A DNA stretch of 64,000 nucleotides from an uncultured Hungatella sp. (GTDB taxonomy: Bacteria > Bacillota > Clostridia > Lachnospirales > Lachnospiraceae), in assembly GCA_910577935.1 (NCBI GenBank), contig CAJTOT010000001.1:1-64000 (forward strand). The letters are read 5' to 3'. Below are positions 1 to 8,172 of the stretch, piece after piece. The first letter of the stretch is position 1. Every line of letters starts with the position of its first letter. Below the pieces are notes generated by a model that was not told the origin of the DNA, did no database searches, and saw nothing but the letters and a program-made list of their open reading frames with translations. The translations under genes were made by a program, and so were the position numbers.

Positions 1-297
1 AATATAAATAACCGGATATTGATTCAAATGCCCATGGCAGCATTCCGACTGCCCAATCTCCAACCGGTCAAAAAGGTCTCCTGTTTCCTCTGCCCTCCCT
101 AAAAATGCCGCCACCATGTTCGCCATAACACTTTTGCCAAAGCGCCGCGGTCTTGTAATGCACAAATACCTTTGTCCATCTACTTCAACCGCCTTCAAAA
201 TATCTTCCAAAAGCAATGTTTTATCCACAAAAAACCGGGTCCCGGCAATTCCCCTGTATGATTCAAAAGGCTCTCTGCTGTCTAAATATCGTCCCAT
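1..297 (-). CDS. AAA-ATPase-like protein, 5' part only (cut by window edge)
   Basis: An open frame runs from an ATG at 297 down to base 1 (99 codons, no stop), preceded by an AAGGA-type ribosome site. The residues resemble the N-terminus of the AAA-ATPase-like family (PF09820): a short lead, then FFVDKTLLLEDIL, then the degenerate P-loop TRPRRFGKSVMANM at about residues 49-62, then HLNQYPVIYI. Family members usually carry a PD-(D/E)XK nuclease-like C-terminus, which would lie outside the window. They are often present in many copies in anaerobes and their role is unsettled. The frame and motif are seen directly; the family is inferred from the motif order. Confidence 0.8.
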   Translation of the reverse strand, partial: MGRYLDSREPFESYRGIAGTRFFVDKTLLLEDILKAVEVDGQRYLCITRPRRFGKSVMANMVAAFLGRAEETGDLFDRLEIGQSECCHGHLNQYPVIYI

Positions 298-358
298 ATC
301 CTCATTCCTTTCTCAGAGTCTCAAACATCACTTATTTATACAACCTATCTTATCATAA

Positions 359-505
359 CTTGAGAGTAAAAAGTTTTACATCACTAAAAAGCCAGGGAAT
401 CCCGATAAATTCCTCGGCCTCAGACACCCTTCCTCGTGGTGATTAAAGAATACCATGAATCCTTACAAAGAGATATTCATTTATTGAAATCTTTTTACTC
501 TCAAG
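359..505. repeat. 147-bp element bounded by 15-bp perfect inverted repeats
   Basis: CTTGAGAGTAAAAAG at 359-373 is the exact reverse complement of CTTTTTACTCTCAAG at 491-505. The enclosed 117 bases have no convincing gene. The right end abuts an HxlR remnant whose reading frame begins inside the last bases of the repeat. The arrangement resembles a small non-autonomous inserted element. No clear target-site duplication was found, so it could also be a chance dyad in decaying sequence. Confidence 0.45.
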
Positions 506-601
506 GTTGAGTATAGTCTAACGGAACGCGGAAAGTCGCTCATACCTCTTTTAGATGAAATGTGCGATTGGGGTGAAAAGAACAGACCTCTGACCATGTA
601 A
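503..601 (+). pseudogene. HxlR-family regulator, C-terminal remnant
   Basis: The frame from 503 to the TAA at 599-601 reads KVEYSLTERGKSLIPLL followed by DEMCDWGEK. This matches the conserved end of HxlR-type winged-helix regulators, which normally read PPKVEYSLTERG near residue 80 of about 110. Only about 32 codons survive. A further HxlR-like stretch (IKEYHES, about 440-467) lies upstream, separated by about 40 bases that include the right inverted-repeat arm. There is no start codon or helix-turn-helix. I read it as a disrupted and decayed gene. Confidence 0.6.
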
Positions 602-627
602 GAGGTTCTTTTTAAATGTGCCTGCTT

Positions 628-1215
628 TCACTTATGCGCGAGCCATTTGCACTCAGTCATATCCAAATGCGTAAATGTTGCCCTGAACGAAGATTCTTCC
701 GGCGAGCAGGCGTACACCCCAAACCTGATCTCCCCTGCGCCATCCCACATATGGCAGATGCGCATCTGTTTAAAATGAATTCCATCTTGGGAACATTCGA
801 TACAGTAATCCGACTCCCGGCGGCTCAGGCGATACCACATCGATTTGACGGAGGCGGAAATATCCGTAGTCGCCCAGTCAGAATAACCGCCGTTGGTCAC
901 CACACTTCCAAGGCGCTGGAACTCGTCATTTTCATATTCGACAGAAGCCTTTAACCAGTTTTCGCTGTCCAGATACATGGCAATCCCGCACTGGTCAAAC
1001 CGCCGTTTACTCTCAAATTCTGTTTTTACAATAAATGAAAAATATTTTTCTTCCGTCGAAGTCTGCAGGACAGGTGCATTGTCATTCTGAAAACCATAAT
1101 AAGTTCTCTGCCATAAATCTGTCCCCGGCTCTGTCTCAATTATAATCTCATTATCACTGATTCTGTAGACGGAAGGTTCATTTGTCCAAATTAAATGTTC
1201 ATTTTTAAATTTCAT
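628..1215 (-). CDS. DUF1349 family protein
   Basis: This 195-residue cytosolic protein has no signal peptide or membrane segment. The whole length resembles DUF1349, a concanavalin-like beta-sandwich fold: an N-terminal FKNEHLIWTNEP, a central FDQCGIAMYLDSENWLKASVEY and a C-terminal IRFGVYACSPEESSFRATF. Family members are of normal length here (about 190-200). The family is predicted to bind or act on carbohydrate, but no reaction is established. The start at 1215 is supported by an upstream GGAG. It is separated by about 85 bases from the next co-oriented gene, so an operon with it is possible. Confidence 0.8.
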   Translation of the reverse strand: MKFKNEHLIWTNEPSVYRISDNEIIIETEPGTDLWQRTYYGFQNDNAPVLQTSTEEKYFSFIVKTEFESKRRFDQCGIAMYLDSENWLKASVEYENDEFQRLGSVVTNGGYSDWATTDISASVKSMWYRLSRRESDYCIECSQDGIHFKQMRICHMWDGAGEIRFGVYACSPEESSFRATFTHLDMTECKWLAHK

Positions 1216-1300
1216 AAGTCTTCATCTCCTATATGTTTCTCACGTTTATTTACCCAGTATCTTCTCCAGGGATTTCCCGCCGGCGAGCCCGTCAACCAGT

Positions 1301-1753
1301 TTATCCAGATACCGTATCTCCTGCCTGACACCGCTTCGGCTGCTCTTCCAGATTCATCGTCCCGCAGCACCATCTGGCAATATCGTAGATCAGTTCCGCC
1401 GGAACTGCCCTGCTGTAGGGAAGCTGTATGGCCCCTTTGCTGGTCTTGTATTCTTTCAGACGCTGGGAAAACTCCCGGACAGCCTCCGGCCCCGGATACA
1501 GGCCCACATGGTTTTTGAACCCGGCGAACTGGATGATATTATGCTTCTTCCAATAAGTCGGCATGCTCCATGAGATCCGTTCCTCCGCCTCCGGCAGCGC
1601 CGCCCGCAGCGCATCTCTTACTTCTCTCAAGTACTGCCGTACTTCTTCCGGCTGGGCGCCAATATATTCATCGATTGTTTTCGGCGCTTTTCCACAGTAA
1701 TGGCTCTGGCCCTGCCTCTTAAAAGCGCGCCCGCACTTGGGACATGTCCACAT
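1301..1753 (-). CDS. DUF1801/YdhG-like protein with N-terminal zinc ribbon
   Basis: A 150-residue protein. Residues 1-20 contain WTCPKCGRAF and a later SHYCGK, consistent with a small zinc ribbon. Residues 25-125 resemble the DUF1801/YdhG family: IDEYIGAQPEEVRQYLREVR, then ISWSMPTYWKKHNIIQFAGFKNHVGLYPG, then KGAIQLPYSRAVPAELI. Relatives include the Fra-like iron chaperone group, so metal handling is a guess. The last 20 residues do not look family-like, and another frame just after the stop (about 1246-1330) stays open to a TAA at 1246-1248, so a frameshift near the 3' end is possible. Confidence 0.7.
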   Translation of the reverse strand: MWTCPKCGRAFKRQGQSHYCGKAPKTIDEYIGAQPEEVRQYLREVRDALRAALPEAEERISWSMPTYWKKHNIIQFAGFKNHVGLYPGPEAVREFSQRLKEYKTSKGAIQLPYSRAVPAELIYDIARWCCGTMNLEEQPKRCQAGDTVSG

Positions 1754-1840
1754 ACCCCGCTCCTCCTGTCTGTCTCTGTAAAGAAATCATATCACACATT
1801 CAGGGAAAAAACTACAGGCAAAGCCAAGTTTATATGAGAG

Positions 1841-1869
1841 TTGAAAGTTATTTACATGGATGGTATACT
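1841..1869 (+). promoter_or_regulatory. Sigma-70-type promoter for the MerR gene
   Basis: TTGAAA (1841-1846) and TATACT (1864-1869) are separated by exactly 17 bases. They lie 33 bases upstream of the small open frame at 1902 and about 150 bases upstream of the MerR start. Confidence 0.65.
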
Positions 1870-1901
1870 CTACTGGCGATAAATGGACGGAAGTGATAAA
1901 T

Positions 1902-2021
1902 ATGGATTGTGTAAATGTGCTCAGTGCCAGAAGCCGCGGCGAATTGCGGGAATGGCTTATGAAAAACCATGCTTCCGAAAAACAATGCTTTTATGTGGAG
2001 GAAGAAGGAACCTGCTTATGA
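1902..2021 (+). pseudogene. YdeI/OmdA-family N-terminal fragment, 39 codons
   Basis: An ATG at 1902 with a weak GGAAG ribosome site opens 39 codons ending at TGA 2019-2021. The product starts MDCVNVLSARSRGELREWL and continues NHASEKQCFYVEEEG. This resembles the first 35 residues of YdeI-type (OmdA) proteins, which run to about 190. The TGA overlaps the ATG of the MerR gene (ATGA), so translation could be coupled. Either a deletion fused a YdeI promoter and start to the MerR gene, or the fragment now acts as a leader peptide. The resemblance is short. Confidence 0.5.
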
Positions 2022-2821
2022 AGCGCTACAAGATCAGTGAATTTGCAGCCATGGTGGGGCTGTCTCAGTCAAAAATCCGTTTTTATGAAAAATATGGCCT
2101 TTTTGAGGTGAAACGCAGCAGAAACGGCTACCGCTACTACACTCCGGAGGATGCGTTCCGCGTCAACGCCTTCCGCACGCTGCTCCAATACGGCTTCACG
2201 GTGGAGCGGGCCATCGAGATGCTGGACGAAAAACAGGCGGGAGAAGTATTCTTAAACTCTCTGGAGACTCAGAAGGCCCATCTAAACCAGGAAATCCAGC
2301 TGTTAAATTACCGGCTTCACCGTCTCGATTACGCCATTGACCTGATTAAGTTTAAACCATGTTCAGACTTTCAGGTGGTGGATGCGGTGGATTATCTCTA
2401 TGTTCATGCCTCTCATGGAAGAGATTTTTCCATATCCATAGAAAATGAAGATCTGATTGCCTGTCTTGTAGAGCTTTTGAGCATCAGCAGCTATGCCAGG
2501 ATCATTTCCAGGGCCGATTTTGACGGCCCCGGCGACTGCGTTAACCCCAGCTACATCATGGTGATTCCTCTCAGCGAGGTCCACATGCTTCCTGACCCTC
2601 ACGACCCGCGGCTTCACCAGCTGAATATGGGAAAATGTCTTGCTTTCCGGCGCCGCGCCACCAGAGATCAAAGTGTTCACAAGTCCACATTTCAAAAGGC
2701 TTTGGACTATATGGAGAGGCACGGGTATCAGATGCGGTCTGATTTTGTCATTTTTCCTTCCTTTTTGAACCTGGACGGGGAGGGACAGGACGTGGAAAAT
2801 GTCCTGATTCCCATAAAATAG
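2018..2821 (+). CDS. MerR-family transcriptional regulator
   Basis: A 267-residue regulator. I chose the ATG at 2018 (GAAGAAGGA upstream) because residues before it do not belong to the family. Residues 1-70 are a MerR winged helix: YKISEFAAMVGLSQSKIRFYE, RNGYRYYTPEDA, then the dimer helix up to about residue 120. Residues 130-267 look like a GyrI-type effector-binding domain (YIMVIPLSEVHML, VIFPSFLNL). The gene after it, in the same direction 99 bases on, is an exported flavin reductase whose promoter has the 19-base spacer that MerR proteins untwist. The regulator therefore probably induces the reductase in response to a small molecule. Confidence 0.9.
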   Translation: MKRYKISEFAAMVGLSQSKIRFYEKYGLFEVKRSRNGYRYYTPEDAFRVNAFRTLLQYGFTVERAIEMLDEKQAGEVFLNSLETQKAHLNQEIQLLNYRLHRLDYAIDLIKFKPCSDFQVVDAVDYLYVHASHGRDFSISIENEDLIACLVELLSISSYARIISRADFDGPGDCVNPSYIMVIPLSEVHMLPDPHDPRLHQLNMGKCLAFRRRATRDQSVHKSTFQKALDYMERHGYQMRSDFVIFPSFLNLDGEGQDVENVLIPIK

Positions 2822-2853
2822 AAACGAAAAGCCGGTGATTCTCCTTTTCACCC

Positions 2854-2884
2854 TTGACCTTGAACTATATTTATAGATTAAAAT
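2854..2884 (+). promoter_or_regulatory. MerR-type promoter with 19-bp spacer and internal dyad
   Basis: TTGACC (2854-2859) and TAAAAT (2879-2884) are spaced 19 bases apart instead of the usual 17. The dyad CTATA-TT-TATAG (2865-2876) sits in the middle of the spacer. This is the classical layout of promoters activated by MerR proteins. It lies 37 bases before the flavoprotein start and directly after the MerR gene. Confidence 0.7.
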
Positions 2885-2920
2885 AGGATTCACTTACGAA
2901 CCGAAAAGGAGGAGCAACGA

Positions 2921-5020
2921 ATGAAAAAGGAACTAAAGACAAGCGCAAGAGAAATCTCCCGCCGTGACTTCCTCAAGGGGACTGCGGCCGGCGCGGCCAG
3001 CCTGGCAGCTATGGGCATCTTAAATGCCTGCGGCGCCGCCGGCGATTCCGCCGCCACGGCGGCAGGAACATCGGCTGCCACAGCGGCAGAGACGACGACC
3101 GCAGCAGCTGAGACGACCGCAGCAGCTGAGTCGGCCGCTGCCACGGCGGCAGCGTCAACAGCGGCGGCGGCTGAGACTGTGGCCGAGGCTGCTGCCCAGC
3201 ATTTTAAGGCAGGCACCTACACCGCCAAGGCTTACGGCAATATTTCCTACATAACCGTAGAGACCACATTTTCCGACACTGCCATTACAGACATCAAGAT
3301 TTTAGAGCACAATGAGACCCCGGTGCTGTTCAGCCAGGTTGAGGAACAGTATATCCCCTCTCTTCTGGAAACACAGGCAGGCGGCGTGGACATGATCGCC
3401 GGCGCCACCAACTCCAGCCGGGCCATCCGGGAAGCCGTGGCAGACTGCATCACACAGGCAGGCGGCGATGCCGACGCGTGGCTGGCCGCCACCGTGGCAA
3501 AGCAGCCCTCTGCCGACGAGACCTATGACGCCGACATCGTAATCGTAGGCATCGGGGCTGCCGGCTTTATGGCCGCCAATGTGGCCGCCAAAAACGGCGC
3601 CAAGGTTATCGCCGTGGAAAAGGGAGGCAGCGTGGCCGCCGTCAACGGAATCAAGGTGTCCGGCCCCTTTGCCGTGGAGACCCAGGTTCTGAAGAACAAG
3701 GAGGGAGGCTCTACTCTGGTGGTGGACGACGCGTTCTACCATGTTATGGAGTACACCCACTGGACGCCCAATCCTCTGTTGATGCGCCGCTGTCTGGAGG
3801 TGTCCAAGGATGCCGTGGCGGAGCTGCAGGAGATCGGTTATGAATTTCAGGAGGCCAATTTCCGCTTCGAGACCCCGTTTAAGGGAGAAAAGGGCGGATT
3901 CCATCTGATTCTTAACCCTGTGGACGAGCGGGTGACCCTGTGGGAGCAGGCCCTTGAGAAAAACGGCGTGGAGGTTCTGTTTAATACATCCGCCACCTCC
4001 ATCCTGAAGGACGGCGACGCCGTTGCAGGCATCACCGCCCAAAAGAGCGACGGGACCAAGGTGACTGTCAATGCAGGCGCTGTCATCCTGGCCAGCGGCG
4101 GCTTCCTGGGCAATCGGGACATGCAGGAGCGCTACCTGGGCACACGCCATCTCAACGTGGCCAGCGGCGGGGATTCCCTGTGCACCGGCGACGCCATCAA
4201 CATGGCCACTGCCATCGGAGCCGGACTGGACAAGACCTTCGGCTACTGCCCATGTGAGTACGGCGGGACGAACCAGAAGGCTTCCCGCCCTGCCAAGCAG
4301 GATAAGTACGATCAGAACACAGCCTTTAAGTTCGGTCTGTACGGCTGCCTCCTGGTAGACGCCGCCGGCAATCGTTTTATCAATGAGGGGCTTCTGTGCG
4401 ATTACCCCATGTCCTACGGCAGCGAGCAGATTCTGCGCAACGCTCCCTGGTACTCCGTAGTCGACCAGGCCTATGTGGATGCCATGGCCACCCAGGGACT
4501 ATACGAGTACACCACCGCCAAGGGCGCCAATTCCGATAACTGGTTTATCGGCAACTACTTTAAGGACAGGATTTTGACCAATCTGTACGACGATATTGAG
4601 GAGGGCCTGAAGGAAGGCTGGCTGTACAAGGCCGACACCATCGAAGAGCTGGGAGAATTCTTCGGACTCACCAACCTGGCTGCTACTGTGGAACAGTATA
4701 ACGCTTACTGCGAGAAGGGCGCGGACGAGCAGTTCGGAGCCAATCCCTGGTATCTGTCTCCCGTGAAGGAGGGGCCGTTCTATGTGGTTCAGAATGAGCC
4801 CAGCGCCTGGAGCACTTTCGGCGGAATCCGCATCGACGACCATTGCCGGGCTATGAACTGTGAGAACCAGGTTATTTCCGGACTTTATGTATGCGGCACT
4901 GACGCGGGAAGCCTGTACTATTCTCCCTACTATGACATTCCGGGGTACTGCTATGGACTTTGCATCGACTCCGGCGTGATCGCGGCCAGAGAGGCTGTGG
5001 ACTTTGTGAAAGGTGTGTAA
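2921..5020 (+). CDS. Exported FMN-binding/FAD-dependent reductase (fumarate/urocanate reductase type)
   Basis: A 699-residue exported flavoprotein. A Tat signal (SRRDFLKG, residues 13-20) is followed by a lipobox-like GILNAC with Cys37, so it is probably a Tat lipoprotein. An Ala/Thr/Glu-rich linker spans about 38-92. An FMN-binding domain follows (about 94-180), containing DMIAGAT with Thr163 as the likely covalent FMN site for an ApbE transferase. Then comes an FAD_binding_2 domain with the dinucleotide motif VIVGIGAAGFMAA at about residue 206. This order is known from extracytoplasmic respiratory reductases such as UrdA and fumarate reductases. The electron acceptor cannot be read from the sequence. 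A GGAGGA ribosome site precedes 2921, and MerR control is suggested by the promoter. Confidence 0.9.
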   Translation: MKKELKTSAREISRRDFLKGTAAGAASLAAMGILNACGAAGDSAATAAGTSAATAAETTTAAAETTAAAESAAATAAASTAAAAETVAEAAAQHFKAGTYTAKAYGNISYITVETTFSDTAITDIKILEHNETPVLFSQVEEQYIPSLLETQAGGVDMIAGATNSSRAIREAVADCITQAGGDADAWLAATVAKQPSADETYDADIVIVGIGAAGFMAANVAAKNGAKVIAVEKGGSVAAVNGIKVSGPFAVETQVLKNKEGGSTLVVDDAFYHVMEYTHWTPNPLLMRRCLEVSKDAVAELQEIGYEFQEANFRFETPFKGEKGGFHLILNPVDERVTLWEQALEKNGVEVLFNTSATSILKDGDAVAGITAQKSDGTKVTVNAGAVILASGGFLGNRDMQERYLGTRHLNVASGGDSLCTGDAINMATAIGAGLDKTFGYCPCEYGGTNQKASRPAKQDKYDQNTAFKFGLYGCLLVDAAGNRFINEGLLCDYPMSYGSEQILRNAPWYSVVDQAYVDAMATQGLYEYTTAKGANSDNWFIGNYFKDRILTNLYDDIEEGLKEGWLYKADTIEELGEFFGLTNLAATVEQYNAYCEKGADEQFGANPWYLSPVKEGPFYVVQNEPSAWSTFGGIRIDDHCRAMNCENQVISGLYVCGTDAGSLYYSPYYDIPGYCYGLCIDSGVIAAREAVDFVKGV

Positions 5021-5040
5021 GCAAAGTATAGTAAAATACA

Positions 5041-5080
5041 CGCGCCCTGCCTGGAATGTTCCGGGCAGGGTGCGTTTTTT
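5041..5080 (+). terminator. Rho-independent terminator of the flavoprotein gene
   Basis: The stem CCCTGCC/GGCAGGG, extended by flanking GC pairs, closes a short loop and is followed by TTTTTT at 5075-5080, 21 bases after the stop codon. Confidence 0.85.
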
Positions 5081-5189
5081 GTATCGCGGGAAAGCCCCCC
5101 GAACATTTCTGTGATACAAAAAGCCATCCGGGCAGGATCTCGCTGCGGCGGAGAAGAATTATGTCGCCTATGCGACCCGCCCCAGACGG

Positions 5190-5224
5190 AGAATCTGCCA
5201 GAGGCAGATTCTTATTTTCTTTAT
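5190..5224 (+). terminator. Second terminator-like hairpin
   Basis: AGAATCTGCC (5190-5199) pairs perfectly with GGCAGATTCT (5203-5212) around a 3-base loop and is followed by the T-rich TATTTTCTTT on the plus strand. It also sits just beyond the end of the minus-strand response regulator and may act in both directions. Confidence 0.55.
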
Positions 5225-5233
5225 ATTCTCCCC

Positions 5234-6679
5234 TCACTGCCCTCTCTCATCTGACCCCTGGAGCTGCTTCGGGGAATACCCGAACTGCTTCTTAAAGCAT
5301 TTGGAAAACTGGGCCACATCCGGGTATCCCACCTTCTCGCCGATTTCGTAGATCCGCAGAGTCCCCTGCCTCACCAGGCTGTAGGCGATATCCATCCGGT
5401 GGCGGAACACATAATCGCTGAAGGGATATCCTGTGTCGGCCTTAAATACCGAGCTTAAATAGGACGGGCTCACATGGAGCTCCCTTGCCACGGATTTCAG
5501 GGAAAGGCTTTCCCCGTAGCGGCCTCTGATAATTGCCAGCGCCTTTCTGGTATAGGGGCTCTGACAGCAATCCTTCTGCACTTCTGAAAATACCTCACCG
5601 AGAATTTCCCACAGGACGAAAAACAGATCGTACAGGTTGTTGGGCTTTCTCAGCTGCTCAATAAACACGTGCATGTCCAGACCGGCGGGAAGCGGGCTTC
5701 CGTAAACCCAGGTCAGCTGCTTGTAGACTGTTTCCAGGAACCGGAAGCACTCGAACTGGAAGTCCAGATAATTGGAAGTCCATCCCTTTTCCCGGCAGAA
5801 TCCGAGAAACTGGAAAAGCGCTGTCCTCAGATCGTCTAAGTTCAGGCTCTTGACCACCTCCGGCGCCAGAGCCTGCTTCTCGGGGAGGAAAAGCCAGAGC
5901 CCCTTTGACTCTGCGCCCTGTTTCAGGAGAAGCCGGCACAGGGTCTGCTGCAGACAGACATTCAGCGGAGGCTCTGCCGACGGTTCGCTAGTGAGACGGG
6001 ATGATAAAGGGGCCTTAAAAAAACAGACGGCTCTGGAAGAGCTCTCCCGAAACTCTGCGGACAGGGCTTCGGCCAGTCTCTCCTCCTGGTCCGGCGGGGT
6101 AAAAAAACAGCTGCATATGACACGATCCGAGATTCTGGCTTTGCAGCAGGCGAGAACGGGAAATCCTCTCTCCTCCAGGTATTTTGAAAACAAAAAATCT
6201 TCTCCCGCCGCCACCCCGAAAAACAGGCGGCATCCATCTGGTATCCCCATCCGCCGGGCCACGGAAAAAAACGCCTTGTCTGTCTGCAGATTGCTGGTGA
6301 GCACGTCAAAAAGCACCTTGTCTGCCGCATCCGGATCATATCTTTGCTCCTCATCTTTTTTTGCGCTGCGGATTTTCTCCGCGCACCCACGGACGCATTC
6401 ATAGAGGACATCGGCTTCTATAGGCTTTAAAAGATAGTCAAATGCCCCCAGCTTTACCGCCTGCTGGGCATACTGAAATTCCGAGTAGCTGCTGATGAAG
6501 ATCACCTGGCAGTTCAGGCCGCAGTCCTGAATCTGCCGGAACATCTCCAGCCCACTGGCGTCGGGAAGGCAGATATCTGCCAGGATCAGCTTCGGACGCT
6601 CTTCCACGGCCGCCCTGATACCGCCTGCGCAGTCTCCGCACACGGCGCAGATTTCAATACCCAGGGACTTCCAGTCGAC
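5234..6679 (-). pseudogene. YesN-type response regulator lacking its N-terminus
   Basis: The frame is open from about 6679 to the stop at 5234. It begins at VDWKSLGIEI, which in this family corresponds to about residue 22-25 of the receiver domain. The normal first strand and acidic VDDE pocket are absent, while the phospho-acceptor Asp (ILADICLPDASG), the Lys (YLLKPIE) and a full C-terminal AraC-type double helix-turn-helix (SLKSVARELHVSPSYLSSVF) remain. Upstream of 6679 the frame turns into the antisense of a transporter gene. The first in-frame start-like codon is at 6643 with no ribosome site. Partner kinase and binding-protein genes are not adjacent. I call it a truncated regulator. Confidence 0.75.
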
Positions 6680-7237
6680 TATCCCAATGTAGCCCCTGTC
6701 GTGGGCTTCGCCACCATCTGGTCCTTCTTGTTCACTCCAAATATCGGGGTGATCAGCCAGGCTATGAAGGCGCTGTCCATGAAACCTGTGGATTTCCTCA
6801 ACAACCCCAAAACCGCTTTATATGCCATCATGGCTGTCTATCTGTGGCGGGAAGCCAGCTATATGATGGTATTTTACATCTCCGGCCTGCAGAATATCTC
6901 CGAAGAATACTATGAAGCCGCTTATCTGGACGGGGCATCCGGATGGGATATTATGAGAAAGATCACCATTCCCCTGGTTCAGCCCACCACCCTCTTTGTG
7001 CTGACCATCACCATGGCCGATGCGTTCAAAATGGTTGACCTGATCATGGTCATGACCACAAAGGGCGGGCCTAATAACAGCACGAACCTGCTGATGAACC
7101 ACATCTACCAGACAGCCTTCTCCTACTGGGACACAGGCCACGCGTCGGTTCTGACCATCTGCATGCTGGGCTTTATGATGATTGTGGCTCTGGTGCAGTT
7201 TACCACCATGGACAAAAGGGCATATTATGAGAATTGA
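6680..7237 (+). pseudogene. Sugar ABC transporter permease (UgpA/MalF type), N-terminus missing
   Basis: About 185 residues are left of a family of about 290. The family-like part begins near APVVGFATIWSFLFTPN (from about 6690) and continues through the conserved permease loop YYEAAYLDGASGWDIMRKITIP, the site that contacts the ATPase, to the natural C-terminus ending in the KRAYYEN region. At least the first two membrane helices are gone, replaced at about 6675-6685 by a divergent truncated response regulator. GTG 6701 is the first start-like codon, but no ribosome site precedes it. The second permease follows 12 bases later. Confidence 0.75.
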
Positions 7238-7249
7238 GGAGGGACAGAA

Positions 7250-8062
7250 ATGAAAACAAAAATGAGCTTCATAAAATATATCCTTCTGGCCTTTCTGTGC
7301 CTGATCTGGGCATTTCCCCTCTTTTGGGCTGTTATCACCGCCTTCCGGCCGGCGGGCATGGCTGTCAGTTTCTCCCTGGAACCCAGGTTCACGCTGGAAA
7401 ATATCCGCAATGTATTCGGCGCGGCCCCGTTTTTAAAATACGGCCTGAACACGCTGGTGGTTGTGGCAGGAATTCTGGCGGTTCAGCTGGTCACCGTAAC
7501 TCTGGGGGCTTACGCCCTGGCCCGCATAGAATTTGCCGGAAAAGGGCTGGCTATGGCTCTGATCATGATGCAGATCATCATCCCCGCGGATATCCTGATA
7601 CTGCCCAATTACCAGACCTTAAAGGCATTGAATCTGGTCGATTCCCGCCTGGGCATCATGGTTCCGTATTTTGCCTCCTCCATGGGGCTTCTGCTGCTGC
7701 GGCAGGCGTTTAAGAGCGTTCCCGCCGCGATTGTGGACGCCGCCCGGCTGGACGGGGCGAGCTTGTTTCAGACTCTCAGGTATATTTTTATCCCCTGCAG
7801 CAAGGCTGCCTATATTTCCTTCGCCATCTGTTCCGTCAGCGCCCACTGGAATAACTTCCTGTGGCCCATGATCGTGATCAATTCGCCTCAGAAGCGGCCT
7901 CTTACCATGGGGCTGGTGCTGTTTGCCAAGGCCAACGACTCCGGGCCCATGTGGGCGCTGGTGACATCGGCGACCCTGCTGGTAATGTGTCCTCTGTTCA
8001 TCCTGTTTTGCATTTTCCAGAAACAGTTTGTCTCCAGTTTTGTCACCTCGGGGATTAAGTGA
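7250..8062 (+). CDS. Carbohydrate ABC transporter permease (UgpE/MalG type)
   Basis: A complete 270-residue membrane protein with about six predicted helices. The first is at residues 8-30 (YILLAFLCLIWAFPLFWAV). The conserved EAA-type loop AARLDGASLFQTLRYIFIP lies at about residues 163-181, and the C-terminus is normal (FVSSFVTSGIK). It would pair with the upstream UgpA-type permease, a binding protein and a shared ATPase, but the binding protein is absent and the partner is truncated. GAGGAGGGACAG precedes the ATG at 7250. The substrate is probably a sugar or glycerol phosphate by family only. The system here looks non-functional unless complemented elsewhere. Confidence 0.88.
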   Translation: MKTKMSFIKYILLAFLCLIWAFPLFWAVITAFRPAGMAVSFSLEPRFTLENIRNVFGAAPFLKYGLNTLVVVAGILAVQLVTVTLGAYALARIEFAGKGLAMALIMMQIIIPADILILPNYQTLKALNLVDSRLGIMVPYFASSMGLLLLRQAFKSVPAAIVDAARLDGASLFQTLRYIFIPCSKAAYISFAICSVSAHWNNFLWPMIVINSPQKRPLTMGLVLFAKANDSGPMWALVTSATLLVMCPLFILFCIFQKQFVSSFVTSGIK

Positions 8063-8063
8063 C

Positions 8064-8092
8064 TTGACAGATTCCGACATAATCGCTATTCT
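8064..8092 (+). promoter_or_regulatory. Sigma-70-type promoter for the acyltransferase pair
   Basis: TTGACA (8064-8069) and TATTCT (8087-8092) are separated by 17 bases, directly after the permease stop codon and about 80 bases before the MBOAT start. Confidence 0.65.
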
Positions 8093-8172
8093 GATACTGT
8101 GGAAGATATGGGGCTGTCAGGAAGCTGTGACATGCCTGTCTTCTGCAGCAAATGACGGCGGGGGGAATCTGT

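Noticed and set aside
616..954. Plus-strand frame of 112 codons opposite the DUF1349 gene
   Set aside because: It is antisense to a well-supported gene, has no ribosome site and no family resemblance.
3302..4150. Long minus-strand frame of 282 codons inside the flavoprotein gene
   Set aside because: It arises from the GC-rich codon use of the flavoprotein; no start site or domain.
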